Source: Ceratotherium simum simum
Lineage: Eukaryota > Chordata > Mammalia > Perissodactyla > Rhinocerotidae
NCBI RefSeq assembly: GCF_000283155.1
Contig: NW_004454163.1
Location: 18,628,633-18,692,632, forward strand
Direction of reading: 5' to 3'
DNA length: 64,000 nt
A program made the position numbers and the translations under genes. Positions 42,089-53,919 of the stretch are shown piece after piece (position 1 is the stretch's first letter; each line of letters starts with the position of its first letter). The notes under the pieces were generated by a model. The model was not told the DNA's origin. It made no database searches and was given only the letters and a program-made list of their open reading frames with translations.

Positions 42089-42609
42089 TGTATTGGTTAT
42101 CTATTGCTGTGTAATAAATTACTCCAAAACTTAGAGCTTAAAACAACAAACATTAATTATCTCACACAATTTCTGAGGGTCAGAAATCCAGGAGCAGCTT
42201 AACTCAGTGGTTCTGGTTCAGGTTCTCTCTTGAGATTGTCTTCAAGCTGTTGGCCAGGGCTGTAGTCATCTGAAGGCTCAACTGGGGTTGGAGGGTCTGC
42301 TTCCAAGCTCACCCACAAGGTTGTTGGCAGGTCTCAGTGCCTCATTAGTTGTTGATCACAAGATGGGCCTCTTCATAAGGCTACTCATGACATGGCAGCT
42401 GGCTTCTTCCAGAGTATGATCCAAGAGACAGGCAGACAGACACCAACATGGAAGATGCAGCATTTTTATAACCTAATCTTAGGAGTGACATTCCATCACT
42501 TCTGCCATATTCTGTTGGTCACACAGACTACCCCTGGTACACTATGGGAGGGGACTACACAAGGGTGTGAATCCCATGAGGCCAGAGCCATCTTGGAGGT
42601 TAGCTATCA
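42089..42609 (-). repeat. MLT1 LTR (3' LTR of the minus-strand element)
   Basis: The LTR is bounded by TG at 42089 and CA at 42608-42609, as expected for a retroviral LTR. The plus strand opens TGTATTGGTTATCTATTGCTG and closes AGGTTAGCTATCA. Confidence 0.88.
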
Positions 42610-42629
42610 CTCCCCACCCTCTTGCCCCC
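42610..42629 (-). other. Polypurine tract of the MLT1 element
   Basis: On the minus strand the 20 bases next to the LTR are nearly all purine. This is the normal position of the second-strand primer, and it fixes the element's orientation. Confidence 0.65.
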
Positions 42630-42849
42630 AATGATGCACATTCCTCCTACATGCAAAATACACTCACCTCTCCCATTGTCTCTTCCCAGTGTCTCATTTG
42701 ATTACAGCATCAGCTCAAAATTCAGAATCTCGTCATCTACATCATATTCAGGTATGGATGAGGGTCTTTGGGCGCAGTTCCTTACATACAGCTCCTCAAG
42801 TACAGCTCTTTCTTGATCTCTGAGCCTGTGATTTAAAGAAACAAGTTAG

Positions 42850-43091
42850 GGGGCTGGCCTGGTGGTGTAGCGGTTAAGTTTGCGCGCTCTGCTTCAGCTG
42901 CACGGGGTTCGCAGGTTCAGATCCCAGGCACGCACTGATGGACTGCTTGTCAAGCCATGCTGTGGCGGCGTCCCACATAAAGTAGAGGAAGATGGGCACA
43001 GATGTTAGCCCAAGGCCAAGCTTCCTCAGCAAAAAAGAGGAGGATTGGCATCGGATGTTAGCTCAGGGCTAATTTTCCTCACAAAAACAAA
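42850..43091 (+). mobile_element. ERE-type equine SINE nested in the MLT1 element
   Basis: It starts GGGGGCTGGCCTGGTGGTG. It has an A-box around TAGCGGTTAAGTTTGCG, a B-box GGTTCAGATCC and the GTGGCGGCGTCCCACATAAAG core, then an A-rich tail. It is flanked by a perfect 15-bp target-site duplication AAAGAAACAAGTTAG (42835-42849 and 43092-43106). The clean duplication shows it is much younger than its host element. Confidence 0.95.
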
Positions 43092-44397
43092 AAAGAAACA
43101 AGTTAGCTGCCACCCACCCCCACATACCCAACATACAACTATGGGACAGGTGTAGGGTAACTGCCATAGACACCGCTGTTCAAGAAGGGGGGGGAAACAA
43201 GGAGCATATAGAAGTCATTGGTCCATAGCAGTTCTGAAATCCAGCCAGGCAAATGTTGGAAGTTCCTTGATTAGAATTCAGTCCTACTCCTACATAGGAG
43301 TTATTCACCATCACTCTCAGCTCCACTGTCTACCCTCAGGGTCTCTCATGAGACTGCAGTCAGGTCATTGGCCCCATGAATACTCTGAGCTCTTGGTTCT
43401 GCCTCTGAGTCATCCTTCCTTTTCTATGAAAGGTAGCATGTGTGTACAACTGAGTCATTTTCTCAGCTAGCTTCGTGCCAGTAGAATTTTGGAGGCCTAA
43501 CAGTCTCTTTTCGTTTTGTACAGTCCCTGTCCCTTCCAGCCCAAGCTGTCAATGTTTCTGCTGATATAATTATTTTAAAAACCTCATGGGTCTTCCGTGA
43601 ATTCTGTTGGGGTCTACTTCACTAAGTAAAACCCACCCACAAATCTCCTTAAAATCATCCCTTCTCTACTTTGGGTCCTACTAAGGAACAACGCCCTTAA
43701 GCTCCTTAGAAGCTCTATTATTTGAGAAGATCTGAGAGTCACACATTTGAAATCTTTAGAGCTTTTTGTCTAACTGAACAGTCCTTGGAGGCACCACCAT
43801 CGATCTTTCTGAGATCCTAACAAAGGATTTCCTAGTCACACCCCAGCCCCATCTTTGGACCATGCTTTCCTGAGAGTGGCTGGATTTGATCTTTGCTCAG
43901 GATTCATTTCCTAATTTTAGCATCATTTGCCATCTGGAAAGTCTGGGAATCTGCAAAACTGCAAGTCCTGGCTCCTTTTTTGTAACAGCCCTTCTTTTAG
44001 CTCCTCTCTCCTCTCACATTTTACTATACCCAGCAAGAAGAAACCAACACTGCAACACTCTGGCTGGAAATCTCTTAGCTAGATCGTGGGAGCCATTAGG
44101 TACGTTTTCTACTTTTCGCATAACTGCAGGAGACAGTGTTGCTAAACATTCTGGTGCTACATAGCAAGAATCTCCCTTCTTCCAGTTCCCAATAATATAT
44201 TTCTCACTTCCTGTAAAGCCCTCACCAGCGGTCTCCTCAAAGTCCATATTTCTACTCACAGCCTCTTTGTGGCGCTTCAGGTTTTCACTAACACTTATCT
44301 CAGAATCCTCTGCTGCCTACCCACTGCCCACTCCCAGAGCCACTCCCACATTTTAGATCTTTGTTAGGGCAGCACCCCACTTCCAAGTACCAAAATC

Positions 44398-44915
44398 TGC
44401 AGTAGTTATCTCTTGTTGTGTAACAAATTACCCCCAAATTTAGCAGCTTAAAATAACAAGCATTTAGTATCTCACACAGTTTCTGAGGGTCAGGAATCCA
44501 GCAGGAACTTAACTGGGTGGTTCTGGCTCAGGGTGTCTCATGAGGTTGCAGTCAAGCTGTTGGTGGGGATTACAATCATCTGAAGACTTGATTCAGATGG
44601 GGCTGGAAGATCCACTTCCAAGCTCCCTGACGTGGTTGTTGGCAGGACTTAGTTTCTCACTGGCTGTTGGCCGGAAGCTTCATTTCCCTGCAATGTGGGC
44701 CTCTCTGTAGGGTGCTCATGACAGAGTGAGTGATGAGAGAGAGAGATGGAAGCTGCCATGTCCTCTGTAATCTAATCTCCACAGTGATATATACAGTCCA
44801 TTCTGCCATATTCTATTGGTCACACAGACGAATCTTGGTAGAGTGTGGGAAAGGACTACACAAGGGTGTGAATGCCGGGAGGTGGGGGCCACTGGGGGCC
44901 ATCTTTATCTGTTTC
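44398..44915 (-). repeat. MLT1 LTR (5' LTR of the minus-strand element)
   Basis: The plus strand opens TGCAGTAGTTATCTCTTGTTG and runs parallel to the first LTR through CAGTTTCTGAGGGTCAGGAATCC and CTACACAAGGGTGTGAATGCC. The right border is worn; the last matching word is GGGGGCCATCTT at about 44895-44906. Confidence 0.85.
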
Positions 44916-44934
44916 TAGTTTCTTCCTGAGTCAT

Positions 44935-45410
44935 TTTTTTTTTGCCACTTTAAATGACCTGGTAAAACCCACCAATAGCTTTGAATGGGTTGAGGTTTTG
45001 TGTGTTTTCTCTTTTCTGGTTCAACTTCAGATCTTTCCAAGAATGTCTTCTTTATCCTGTCCTCTCTTCTGTCCTTCCATTCTCCTTGTCCATGGCTCAT
45101 CTCTACAATGGAGCATGAGTTATAATATTTCCTCCGTGGGGGAGGTTTTAAGCCAGAGATGCTGTTGTCTTAGCTTTGGAACACACCTGACCTCCAGGGT
45201 CCAGAAAGTAGTTCCAGGAAATGGGACCTTTCCAAGATACAGACACACACTCACACATATACTTATTTTCCCTTAAACTCTAAAATTTCAATGATTATAA
45301 AAGGTTGGGCTTTAATTAGAAGAATGAAATACTTTAATCTGTCAGACACTGATGGGGAAGACACTCTCCTTGGTAGGAGAGAAAAGAATACAAATATTAA
45401 CACAAACAAA
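44935..45410. other. Unique DNA, nothing recognised
   Basis: No exon or repeat consensus was recognised. Confidence 0.3.
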
Positions 45411-45414
45411 GATG

Positions 45415-45572
45415 TCCTACATAGCCTTTCTCATAGCATCCCCGCAGCAGGCCTGGGAGGCAGATAACACAGATGCAAGTGTCCCCATTGTGAGAGTGAT
45501 GTAGATAAGACTCAGAGAGGCTACATGATTTCCTCAAGACCTTGCAGAACTGAGGCTGGTTTCAGACATCAG
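45415..45572 (-). mobile_element. MIR SINE, antisense, degraded
   Basis: CTTTCTCATAGCATCCCCGC, GTCCCCATTGTGAGAGTGATG, AGACTCAGAGAGGCTACATG and CTTGCAGAACTGAGGCTGG follow MIR in reverse. Confidence 0.65.
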
Positions 45573-45989
45573 AATATCCAGATTCTTTTCCATGGGGTTC
45601 TGGAACATTGGCCTGGTGCAGGGGAACATGTGCTTCTTTTTCACCCACTCCAGAATAAATGGTGATCTGGAGTTGTTTGCCTGTCTGAGTGAGGGTTGTC
45701 CTGCCTGGGAAAGAAGACTATGTATCATAAGGTTCAGAATAATGGGGAGAGGAGAGACATCCCTCAGAAGTGGATATGTTTTGGTGGATATGATGAAAGG
45801 TTGTGAGGGACCACACAGTAGTGGTACAGTGGTGATGGGCAAAACAGGACCCCTTTAATCTGTCCCTTCCAATCTACCCAAATGCTCTTCCCCCTCCATT
45901 CTGAAGGCATCACTAGAAGGACTTCAGGAGGTGCTGGCTCCAAGTGGACCCATTGGAATGAAATGATAATAAGCCCCTTTTGTCTACAG

Positions 45990-46170
45990 CTGCGCTGCCT
46001 AATACAGTGGCTATTTAAGTTAGTTAAAGTTAAAGTTAAAATTTCAACTCTTCAGTCACACCAGCCACATTTCAAGTGCTCAGTAGTGACATGTAGTTAA
46101 CGGTTACAGCATTAGACAGTGCAGATAGAGAACATCTCCCTCCTCACAGAAAGTTCTATTAGGTATCCCT
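45990..46170 (+). mobile_element. hAT-class MITE fragment
   Basis: GCGCTGCCTAATACAGTGGC at the left and CAGCCACATTTCAAGTGCTCAGTAGTGACATGTAG at the right belong to a common mammalian DNA-transposon MITE whose middle has been lost. I cannot name the subfamily with certainty. A small (AGTTAA)n run lies at 46018-46040. Confidence 0.6.
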
Positions 46171-46174
46171 GCTC

Positions 46175-47075
46175 TGCAGGAGCTCCCCCAGGCTCCAGAG
46201 AGCCAGGCATGGGGTGGCTGAGGAAGGAGAGAAGACTGGAGTGGAACAGTCTGAGAGTCTGGGCAGGGGAGGAAGGCCTGAAGAGCAGAAGGAAGAAGCT
46301 GAGCTAGAGAAGTGTTCACCGAGCAGCGCGTGCCTCCTCCTCCTCCCTCCCTATGAGGCTCAGGAGGTGTTCGTTCCTCTTCGAGCTGGGTCTAGGGGTA
46401 AGGAACAGTGCCTGCCCTGCTGGGGTCCAAAGCCTCCAAGGGCCACTTCCTCAGGGTCTTTGCTCAGAAGCATGGCCTGGAGGAAAGCAGAATGCTACCC
46501 CCAGGGAGTGGACTTCAGATTCACCCTGCAGGCCACCAGGACCCCTGAGAGCTGTGCAGCCTCCCCCAGACCTAATGGGGACATCACCGAGAGACCTGAG
46601 TGTAGAGCCCTGATTGTGGGCGATCCAGGGCACATCCTTGGGAACAGGGGGAGACACCTGGGAGTTTCTGGGGAATGGAGAGGTCCTCATTCCCCCACTC
46701 ACCGTTGGATCCTTTGCCGAAACATTCCTGCCCTCTCTACTTGAGTGGAACTCCATTAAGCCTCTCTTTCCCGGAGAACTCTGTGCACAAACCATGTCTC
46801 AACAGTGGCCTCCCAGGCTCTGCTCAGGGCACCTGGTGAGAGCTTGGTTTGTTTTTGGTAAGTGAGGGAGTGCCTAGATGGATGAAGTTTCTTCAAACAA
46901 AATCTTACATAGAAACTAAACATATAAACCAATAAAAGAAGACTTTCTTAGTTTAAATCAGGTTGAGGCCAGAAACCCAACTGTCCCCACCACCATTATC
47001 CCTTTGTCCCCACTTGTGTAGAGTAGTTACTGAAGCTGCTCCTTGTGGAGTGTCCCCCATCCTGGACATCCTGTC
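46175..47075. other. Unique DNA, overlapping chance frames
   Basis: Frames on both strands at 46214-46795 overlap each other. No exon signals or family motifs were found. Confidence 0.3.
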
Positions 47076-47080
47076 TGCAT

Positions 47081-47297
47081 CAGAGGTCAGCAAATTTTTC
47101 CTATAAAGGACGAGGTAGTAAAGCTTTCAGGCTTTGTGGGCCACGTGGTCTTTGTCACGGGTACTCAGCTCTGCCGTTGCAGCCCCAAAGCAGCCATTGA
47201 TACTACGCAAACGAATGAGTGACTGTTCCAACAAAACTTTATTTACAAAACGAGTAGTGGTGGATCTGGCCCATGGGCCATAGTTTGCGAATCCCTG
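47081..47297 (+). mobile_element. hAT-Charlie MITE (MER1-group)
   Basis: It starts CAGAGGTCAGCAAATTTTTC, continues GTAAAGCTTTCAGGCTTTGTGGGCC, CTCAGCTCTGCCGTTGCAGC and AACAAAACTTTATTTAC, and ends AGTTTGCGAATCCCTG. It is the same family as the copy at 13030-13234, in the opposite orientation. Confidence 0.85.
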
Positions 47298-47299
47298 GT

Positions 47300-49985
47300 C
47301 TAGCTTCTCACAAGTCCTCCAACAACCCCAAAGAGAAGGAAATTTCTGTTTCCACCTTACAGCTGAGGAGACCAAGGTGCAGCAACATGAAATCACCTTT
47401 CTGCCTCTGCTCTCACGGGCCTCTCGGGGCAGACCCAGGTCTGTCTGAGCAGAGCTCATGTCCCCGTCTCTCTACTCTGTTTGGGATGGAGTGCCTGCCA
47501 AGGGCTGCCCCTGGGATGGAGGTAACAGGAAAGCCAGGAGAGAGGCCCCGGGGCACCAGGCTGTCTTACCCCACCCCCTCAGCGTGCTATAGTCCTTGGA
47601 GACAGTACTGCAGTTCTGAGGGCCGCTGTGCTGGCCGGGTGCTGGGGCTCCAGTCCGATTAACCCCACACGCCCTGTTGGCTCCCTGCCCCAGAATGGAC
47701 GAAGGTCCCTAGGAATGCATTTTCACATGGAGGCTGCAGAAGGCCTTGCTGGATGCTGCCATGGGAGACCTCAGGATTCAGGGTACCTCAGAGTAGCCAG
47801 TGATGCCTCAGGGGTAGCAACAGAAATGGAAAGCTGTAGGAAAAATGGAAGTCATGTGCCCCCTGCTTCCCTGAAGCTGTTAAGGCAGGCCCTGAGAAGG
47901 CGGAAGGGAAAGAAGGGCCAGCAGGGCAGTGCACAGACAAGATAGGTCTTGCCTCAGCCCTGGGGCTGCCCAGCCCAGACCCTGCCCTGCATGGGACTCT
48001 CCCATGCCTGCCACAGGGCAGCCACCACCTCTGGCATCCCCCTGGAGAAGCTGCTGCAAAGCCCCCCTTCAGCAGGGCCTGTTCTCTAAGTCTACAGCCT
48101 AGAGCTAACACAAGGGCCCAAAGCGTCTTCAGGCCAAGAGAAGTCTCTTGCTCCTGGTGCCCCATCCTTGACCAGCCCCTTCTGGACGCAAGTCTTCTCG
48201 TTCCTTCTCCTCTTAGGTTCTTTTGGATCTTTGCCTCTCCAATATGGTCCAGCCAGTGCAGCGCTCTTCCTTATGTGGCCTCCACAGTGCACCAGCCGTG
48301 CCGCGGAGAGACAGGGCTGCCCAGCTCCCAGCCAGGGTCTCCATCTAGAGCGTAGGCATGTGATCAACCATCTGGGGGCTTTACTCATCTTTGTGCCCTC
48401 AGCAGAGGCTGGTGTCCTCTCCGCAGACATTTGATCTACATATTAATAATATTAATAATCATAGTACGAATGAATGTTATTTTGAGAGGCGCTGGGGCCT
48501 TGTTGCCTGAACTTCCATTAGAGCATGCCTCTTTTGGGTTAAAAATTCACATTTGCTGTAGTCCCTTCCAAAGTGTAGCTGCCCTGGGGGAGAAGTACCC
48601 CAAGGCTCTCAGACACCTTCCTGGGACTGACTTTATTAAGTTTGTGGTCTGCAGACAGAGGAGAGGGGGTGAAGGGGGCAGAAAGGGAAGTTGGAGGAAG
48701 TATGTGGGGTGGGGGAGGTGAGAGTGGAATTGAAGGCCCAGCTTGGTTGCCTGATGATTGTGTCTCAGCCCTGCCTGCCTGTTTTGGGAGTGGCGGCCTC
48801 CCGCATCCTTTAAATCCCTCAGATCCCACCCAGCCTGAGTGGTTGAAGCAGGACTAGCTGGGCTCTTTGCTCTCCTGGGGGAGCCTGCTGAGTGTGGGGT
48901 CAGGAGAGGGACTCTCCGGGGACTGATGGAGCCAGGCCAAGCCCCAGGGAACATCCTGCAGTCGAGAAGAGTAACAGGGACACAGATGGCCTGGCAGGGG
49001 TCTCTGGTCCCCGTCAGCCCTGGCTGCCAGGGATGAGGCATACCCGCTTCCGTGAAGGGCTTCTGGGTGAGTATTTAGAAGGCATCCCAGGGGGCTGAGC
49101 TGGCCCATTCCACCACAGTGCAACTGGGAGTGTTGGGGAAAAGGAAGAAAATTCTCTCCGAGTCTGCCCAAGGTTTTTCATTCTGTGAGAGCAGCATTGT
49201 GAAAGAAGTCAGCTTGCCTCGGCCTCCCTTCGTAGGGCACCCTCCCAACTCTGCTCACATTGCTGCCCCTAACTCCCCGGTCGTGGTCCCTTTCCCCCTG
49301 GAAATCATGACTAGCCCGTCCCTTCTCCAAGTCGCTCAGGGCTGGGTCTCAGCCCATGTAAAGGCCTACCTTCCCATCCTAGGACTCCTGTGTGCATTTT
49401 AGCCAGGGGCGGCAATTTGGGGTACACTAGAGCGGGTATTTGGAGACAGAGCTGGCCATCTCCCCTGAAGCAGGATTGGCTCTCAGCAAGGCCATTAGGG
49501 ATGGTGGGTTCTCTGATCTCCGCCAAGCCTGCCCTGTGAGCCCTGACTCAAATCCAAGACGAACGTCCAGCAGGGGGAGGGGCCAGACTGGAAGAGAGGC
49601 CTCAGGCCCCACCTGCTCCCTGTGGGGCAGGGAGTGGGGGAGACATTCAAGGCTACCCCTTCTTCTGGCAATGACTGCCCACCAGAACTAGGTCAGGGCC
49701 CCCCCACCCCTGGAGCATCACTGTGGTCAAAGAGATGACATCAGATGAGCTGCGTTAAAATTGGTCGGATCCCAGGATTCATTGGGGTGTGTTTGCCTCG
49801 TGTTTATCATCAGGGCAGCATTCTAGGGGAGAGAGGGAAGTTTTCTCTCAGAGGCCGAAGCCCTTTGCAGTGTTGACCTCACCCACCTCCTGATTCCCGG
49901 GTGGTGGGAGCAAGCCTGTCCCCAGCCCCTGGACAGATGGGTAAGTGGGAAGAGAGGGTCCGCTGAGAGCTTCTCACAGGCTGAG
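47300..49985. other. Unique GC-moderate DNA, no gene supported
   Basis: Several open frames of 90-164 codons lie on both strands (for example 48547-49041 minus, 47273-47662 plus) and shadow one another. None shows exon borders or a recognisable domain. A short AT-rich island at 48435-48475 (ACATATTAATAATATTAATAATC) separates two GC-rich parts. G-rich runs lie at 48658-48715. Confidence 0.35.
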
Positions 49986-49989
49986 GTCT

Positions 49990-50745
49990 ATGTGAGGCAT
50001 TCCACGAGCTTACAGACTAGTTGAGAGAAAAGACGTAATGAACAATTCACACTTAACAAAATTTGTGTGTGTTTGTGTGCGTGTGTAGTGTATATTTTAT
50101 GTTTGTGTGTACGTGTGATGTGTGTGCATGTGCGCAGTGTGTGTACATGTGTGTGTGTGTCTATGTGTGTGTGTGTGTAATAGTACAATGCCAGGCCACA
50201 GGCCTTAGGACTTCAGAGGAAGGAGAGATTTCTAGCCAAGAAGGCTTCCTGGAGGAGGTAGAACCTGATCTGTCTCTTCAGTGGGGTCAGGCGGAGGGCA
50301 GGAGGAAGCGCATTCCTGGGGAGTGACTGAGCAGAGGCAAAGGCCTCGAAGTGGGACCTGCCTGGTGTGGTGTTCAGGGACAGTGGGCAGGCCGGCCTGA
50401 CTGCAGAGGACACTGCTGCGGGGCCGAGGAGAGAGGGCGTGTCAGGGAAGTGAGCCCTCTGCGAAGGGCCTGAAAGGCCTGCAGAGGGTTGAGGCCCGGT
50501 GCACCAAGCTTTAGACACATCTATGGATGCATCGTATGCAGATGTCCAGGCTAGGAGACGACATCCTTGGAGGGGAACAGCAGGTGCCAGGGCATGTGTC
50601 AGAAGGGATGTGGCATGTGGAGGGTGGCGCAGAGGAGGACAGTTGGTGTTGAAGAGAAGAGGGAGATGAGATAGGAAGCTGGAGGAAGAGAGGAGTCAAG
50701 AGGTAAGGAGAAGGTACCTGAACAGGATCTGTATCTGCTGGTGTT
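49990..50745 (-). mobile_element. L2 LINE, antisense, about 750 bp, interrupted by a TG microsatellite
   Basis: The left part GCATTCCACGAGCTTACAGACTAG is followed by the TG tract. Then come AAGGCTTCCTGGAGGAGGTAGAACCTGATCTG, GCATTCCTGGGGAGTG, GGCAAAGGCCTCGAAGTGGG and GAAGTGAGCCCTCTGCG, and further GAGATAGGAAGCTGGAGG, all antisense L2 3'-region words in order. The frame is broken. Confidence 0.65.
50064..50179. repeat. Complex (TG)n tract, 116 bp
   Basis: TG runs are interrupted by TTTG, ACG, ATG, GCGC and TATATTTTATG. It is a compound microsatellite lying inside the L2 fragment. Confidence 0.95.
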
Positions 50746-50749
50746 CAAG

Positions 50750-52505
50750 GCAGCCTCGGGTTTTTGTCTTGAGTCCCAGAGCCCAGTTCTCATCCTTTCA
50801 GGCTGGAGTCTGTAGAATGCTTGCTGGTGATGAAGTTTCCCCCATCAAAATAGGTCGCAATCAAAATGGGAGACGTCCTCCTCTCCAGGGGCACTTAGCG
50901 CTGGTGAGGAGGCAGAGGTGCTCCCATCCCACCTGCCGTGCTCCCTGAGAGCTTGGCCCCTGCATCCTGGGTAGAGACAGTAAACAGCCAGGCGTGCCAG
51001 CGGAGGGGAGAAGGGATGGCCTCTGGGGAGGGCTGGGCTGCTTGTTATCCGTGTGTCAGGGGAAGTGGGGGAGTCAGAAAGGGCACGCCAGGGTGGTCTG
51101 GTGGTTAGGATGGCCTCGTTCCTGGGAACGCTTGCCACAGAGCCTTTTCCCCAGCTTCTCCATAGCAGCAACTGTTCCTCCCCCGAGTGTTAGGAAAACC
51201 TGCAATTACCCAGCCGCCCCTGGGTGGGAGGGTTCAGACCTCCTCTTCTTTCTTCCAAGATACACTGAGTCAGGAGCCAGTCAGTGCAGAAAGTGGACTC
51301 CTCTCCCACGTTCCTTCCCGCACGGCCCCCTGGGGGCCGTGGTTAATGAGCTTGGTGATTATGTGTTTCACGTCTGGGATTAGGAAGGTGAAGAGGGTTG
51401 GATGGAGGCCTGTGCCTCTCCGGGCTCTGAAGCCAGCCGTCCTGCTCTTGGCATGCTCTGGGGCCACTCAGCAGATCCCACAACCTCCCCGGGGTGTGGG
51501 GCCCTCTCTGCCTCCAGCTGCGCAGGGCGGAAGTCGGAGCTGTGGCTGGAAGCTTGGGAGACGACTCTGAGCTGGAATGTGTGATGCACGGCTGCGTGGA
51601 AAGCTCCACCTGGGCTGCCACTTCGGGGTGGCTCAGGGTTCTGCTCTTTCCTTTTCTTCCGGTGATTTTTCTTTTGGGCCCGTTTATTTCCTGGCCTCTT
51701 GCCTTTACTTGTGTGAGTAGTGGTTGGGGGTGTGGAGAGAGAAGGAAAAACAGAGAGAATGGGTGGCTCCAGATCTGAAATTTTCTCAGGGGAAGAAAGA
51801 ATAAAAGCAACCTTATGCATCAGGAACTTTCTGGATGTGGACCACCGTAGCCAGTGAGCCCCCAATGAGTCACCCAGTGCCCCGCTGTTCCACTCACATT
51901 CTGGCACCTGTGAACTCCCTAGCATGATACCTGCTCAGCTGGCTGCTCCCTGCTGAACCCCTGCTTTGCCCTCACACTGCCACCTCCTGCTCGCAGCCCT
52001 GTCTCCGTGACCCACCACATGGTTCCAAAGCACCCAGCAGCCCTTTGCCATACTCGGAGAAGCCAGTGATGGGCGCTGAGGCAGTCACGTGACAAGCTCC
52101 TGTCTTTTCTCCTTCCCCCATAAAAGGGTTGGCTACTTCTATGGCTTTGCCAGGAAGAGGTTCGGGTCGGCCTCTACAAGTGGTCCTCTTATAAACCCAC
52201 CGTATCCGCTCCAAGGCCTATAGAGATCTTATCCAGGCTCCTCGTTTTGCAGCAAGAACAGGGCTCCCCAAAATCAAACACATTGGCAGAGCCAGACTAT
52301 AACCTGGGTCCCAGCTTCTGCCCTGATACTTCTCCTAGCATTGGACAAGGCCTCATCCTGTGTATCACCAAGAAGCAGGGAATTCTAGAAGTCAGAACAG
52401 GAAGAAACCCCAGGATAACCCATTCCCTTGTAAGCTGCTGCACATGGAATTCTAGAGACTGTCTTCCCCTGATCCAGAGGGTTGGTGCTTACTAGAAAGC
52501 AGGAT
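50750..52505. other. Unique DNA; long chance frames on the minus strand at 51343-51925
   Basis: Two minus-strand frames of 155 and 181 codons overlap at 51343-51925. They show no common motif and have no splice signals that fit. No repeat was recognised. Confidence 0.3.
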
Positions 52506-52509
52506 TGAA

Positions 52510-52862
52510 CCACCTTGGTACAGACAATTTAAAAAAAAAAAAATCCATAACTAAAAATAAAAAGCAGAGAGAAATAAATGACCTTAAATAATATTAACTG
52601 AACAAAAGAAAAGTGGTAAAAGTATATGTAGTATGCTACTATTTCCCCCTAAAAAGGCAGATCTAAATATATATTCATATGTACTTATATTAAAGATAAT
52701 GAATGGATGGATAAACCTTAAAACCAATAAAATGGTTATTTACAGAAGGAAAGGGGGAAGAGGAGAAGGAAGACATCGCTGAACACCATGTTTTGCAGCT
52801 TTGACTTTGGAACAGTGTAAATATTTTACATAATTATAAATAAAAATTAAATTGAAATGAAA
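52510..52862 (+). mobile_element. L1M/HAL1-type 3' end, sense
   Basis: AAAAGTATATGTAGTATGCTACTATTTCC, AAAGGGGGAAGAGGAGAAGG, CTTTGACTTTGGAACAGTGTAAATATTTTACATAATTATAAATAAAAATTAAATTG is the typical sense tail of old L1. It also carries an A13 run at 52531-52543. Confidence 0.75.
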
Positions 52863-52974
52863 ACAAACCTTTTTGCTATACATGAGAAAGCAGGTGCGCT
52901 GCCTGAGCTGGGTGTCCAGGCCGGCTCCTGGGGTAGCCGTTTCCCCGAGCTCCAGGCTCCCGGATCCTCCAGCC

Positions 52975-53915
52975 TTCTCAACATCCCGCCGTGGGTGTCT
53001 CAGAAACTCTTCAAAGTCAGCATACCCAAGAGCAAGCCTCTGTCCACCCCAAACCTGCCCTCCCCCAGTCCTCCTGGCTCAGGTAACATAGCTCCATCCC
53101 TGCAGTTACTGAGGCCAAACTGCTTGGAGACAGCCTTGATTTCTCCCCTTTTCTCCATCCACATCCAGCCTGTCCGAAATTCCTGCCAGTCAAACAGGTC
53201 CCGAATCCACCCACTTAGCACCTCTACTCCTGCCCTTCTGGTCCAGGGCACTATTGGCTCTCTCCTGCATTGTTCCTATAACCTCAATGGTCTCCCTGAT
53301 TCTGCCTTTTTAAATGTCATTTCTTTGTTCAGAATCCTCCAGTAGTTCCCTATTTCACATAGAGTAAGGACCAAAGTCTTTTCAATGGTCTACAAGGCCC
53401 CAGATGATCTAGTTCCCATAACCTCTGACCTCATCATCTACCATCCCCCCTCACACTCCACACTCCAGATACACCGGCCTTCTTGGGGGTCTTGAGCACA
53501 CCAGCAAGCTTCTACCTCGGGGCCTTTGCACTCGCTGTCCCCTCTGCCTGGATTGCTCTGCTTCAGGTATTTACATGACTCCTCCCTCAAGTCTTTGCTC
53601 AATGGCTCTGTCTCAGTGAGACCTGTCCTAACCACTCTATCTAGAAGTGCAAACTCTCCCATGGGTGCCGCACCATGCACCAGCACTCCCAATCTTCCCT
53701 CCCAGCTTCATATTCTCCATAGAATGTAACACCCTCTGACTTTATGCGTGATGCATTTATTCTGTTTATTAATCTGTATCTCCCCACTAGAAGATGAGGT
53801 CCACCAGAGCAGAGCTTTTTGTCAAATTGCTCCCAACCTCATCCCAGTGTCTAGAGCAGAGCCTGGCATACAGTAGACCCTCAGTAAACATGACGGGGTA
53901 AATGAATGACAGGAC
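52975..53915 (+). mobile_element. L2 LINE 3' end, sense, about 940 bp, best-preserved L2 copy
   Basis: The L2 landmarks run in order: CTTGATTTCTCCCCTTTTCTCC, TAACCTCAATGGTCTCCCTGATTC, GAATCCTCCAGTAGTTCCC, AGAGTAAGGACCAAAGTC, TACAAGGCCCCAGATGATC, CCTCTGACCTCATCATCTACC, GGGGCCTTTGCACTCGCTGTCCCCTCTGCCTGG, CTAACCACTCTATCTAG and the closing AGCAGAGCCTGGCATACAGTAGACCCTCAGTAAACATG...AATGAATGA. It holds the end of the reverse-transcriptase ORF and the 3' UTR, with the frame broken. Confidence 0.93.
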
Positions 53916-53919
53916 AAGG

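Larger units (their letters stand above)
42089..44915 (-). mobile_element. MLT1-type MaLR retrovirus-like element with both LTRs, minus strand
   Basis: A complete-looking ERVL-MaLR insertion: LTR, internal region and LTR in the same orientation. The minus orientation follows from a purine-rich tract (minus strand, 42629-42610) directly next to the left LTR and a leucine-tRNA-type primer-binding region (minus strand, about 44397-44375) next to the right LTR. The internal part is about 1.8 kb, of which about 260 bp is a nested ERE SINE with its target repeat. It contains no gag, pol or env frame, as is usual for MaLR elements, which were mobilised in trans. The two LTRs differ at many positions by eye, so the element is ancient. 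It is non-functional. Confidence 0.88.

Noticed and set aside
42610..44397. Search for gag, pol or env frames in the MLT1 interior
   Set aside because: Frames are short and broken. MaLR elements normally lack these genes.
46018..46040. Telomere-like TTAA-rich hexamer run
   Set aside because: AGTTAA units are not TTAGGG, and the run lies in a hAT MITE remnant.
51343..51925. Overlapping minus-strand frames of 155 and 181 codons
   Set aside because: Two frames open at once over the same DNA indicate composition bias. No exon borders fit.
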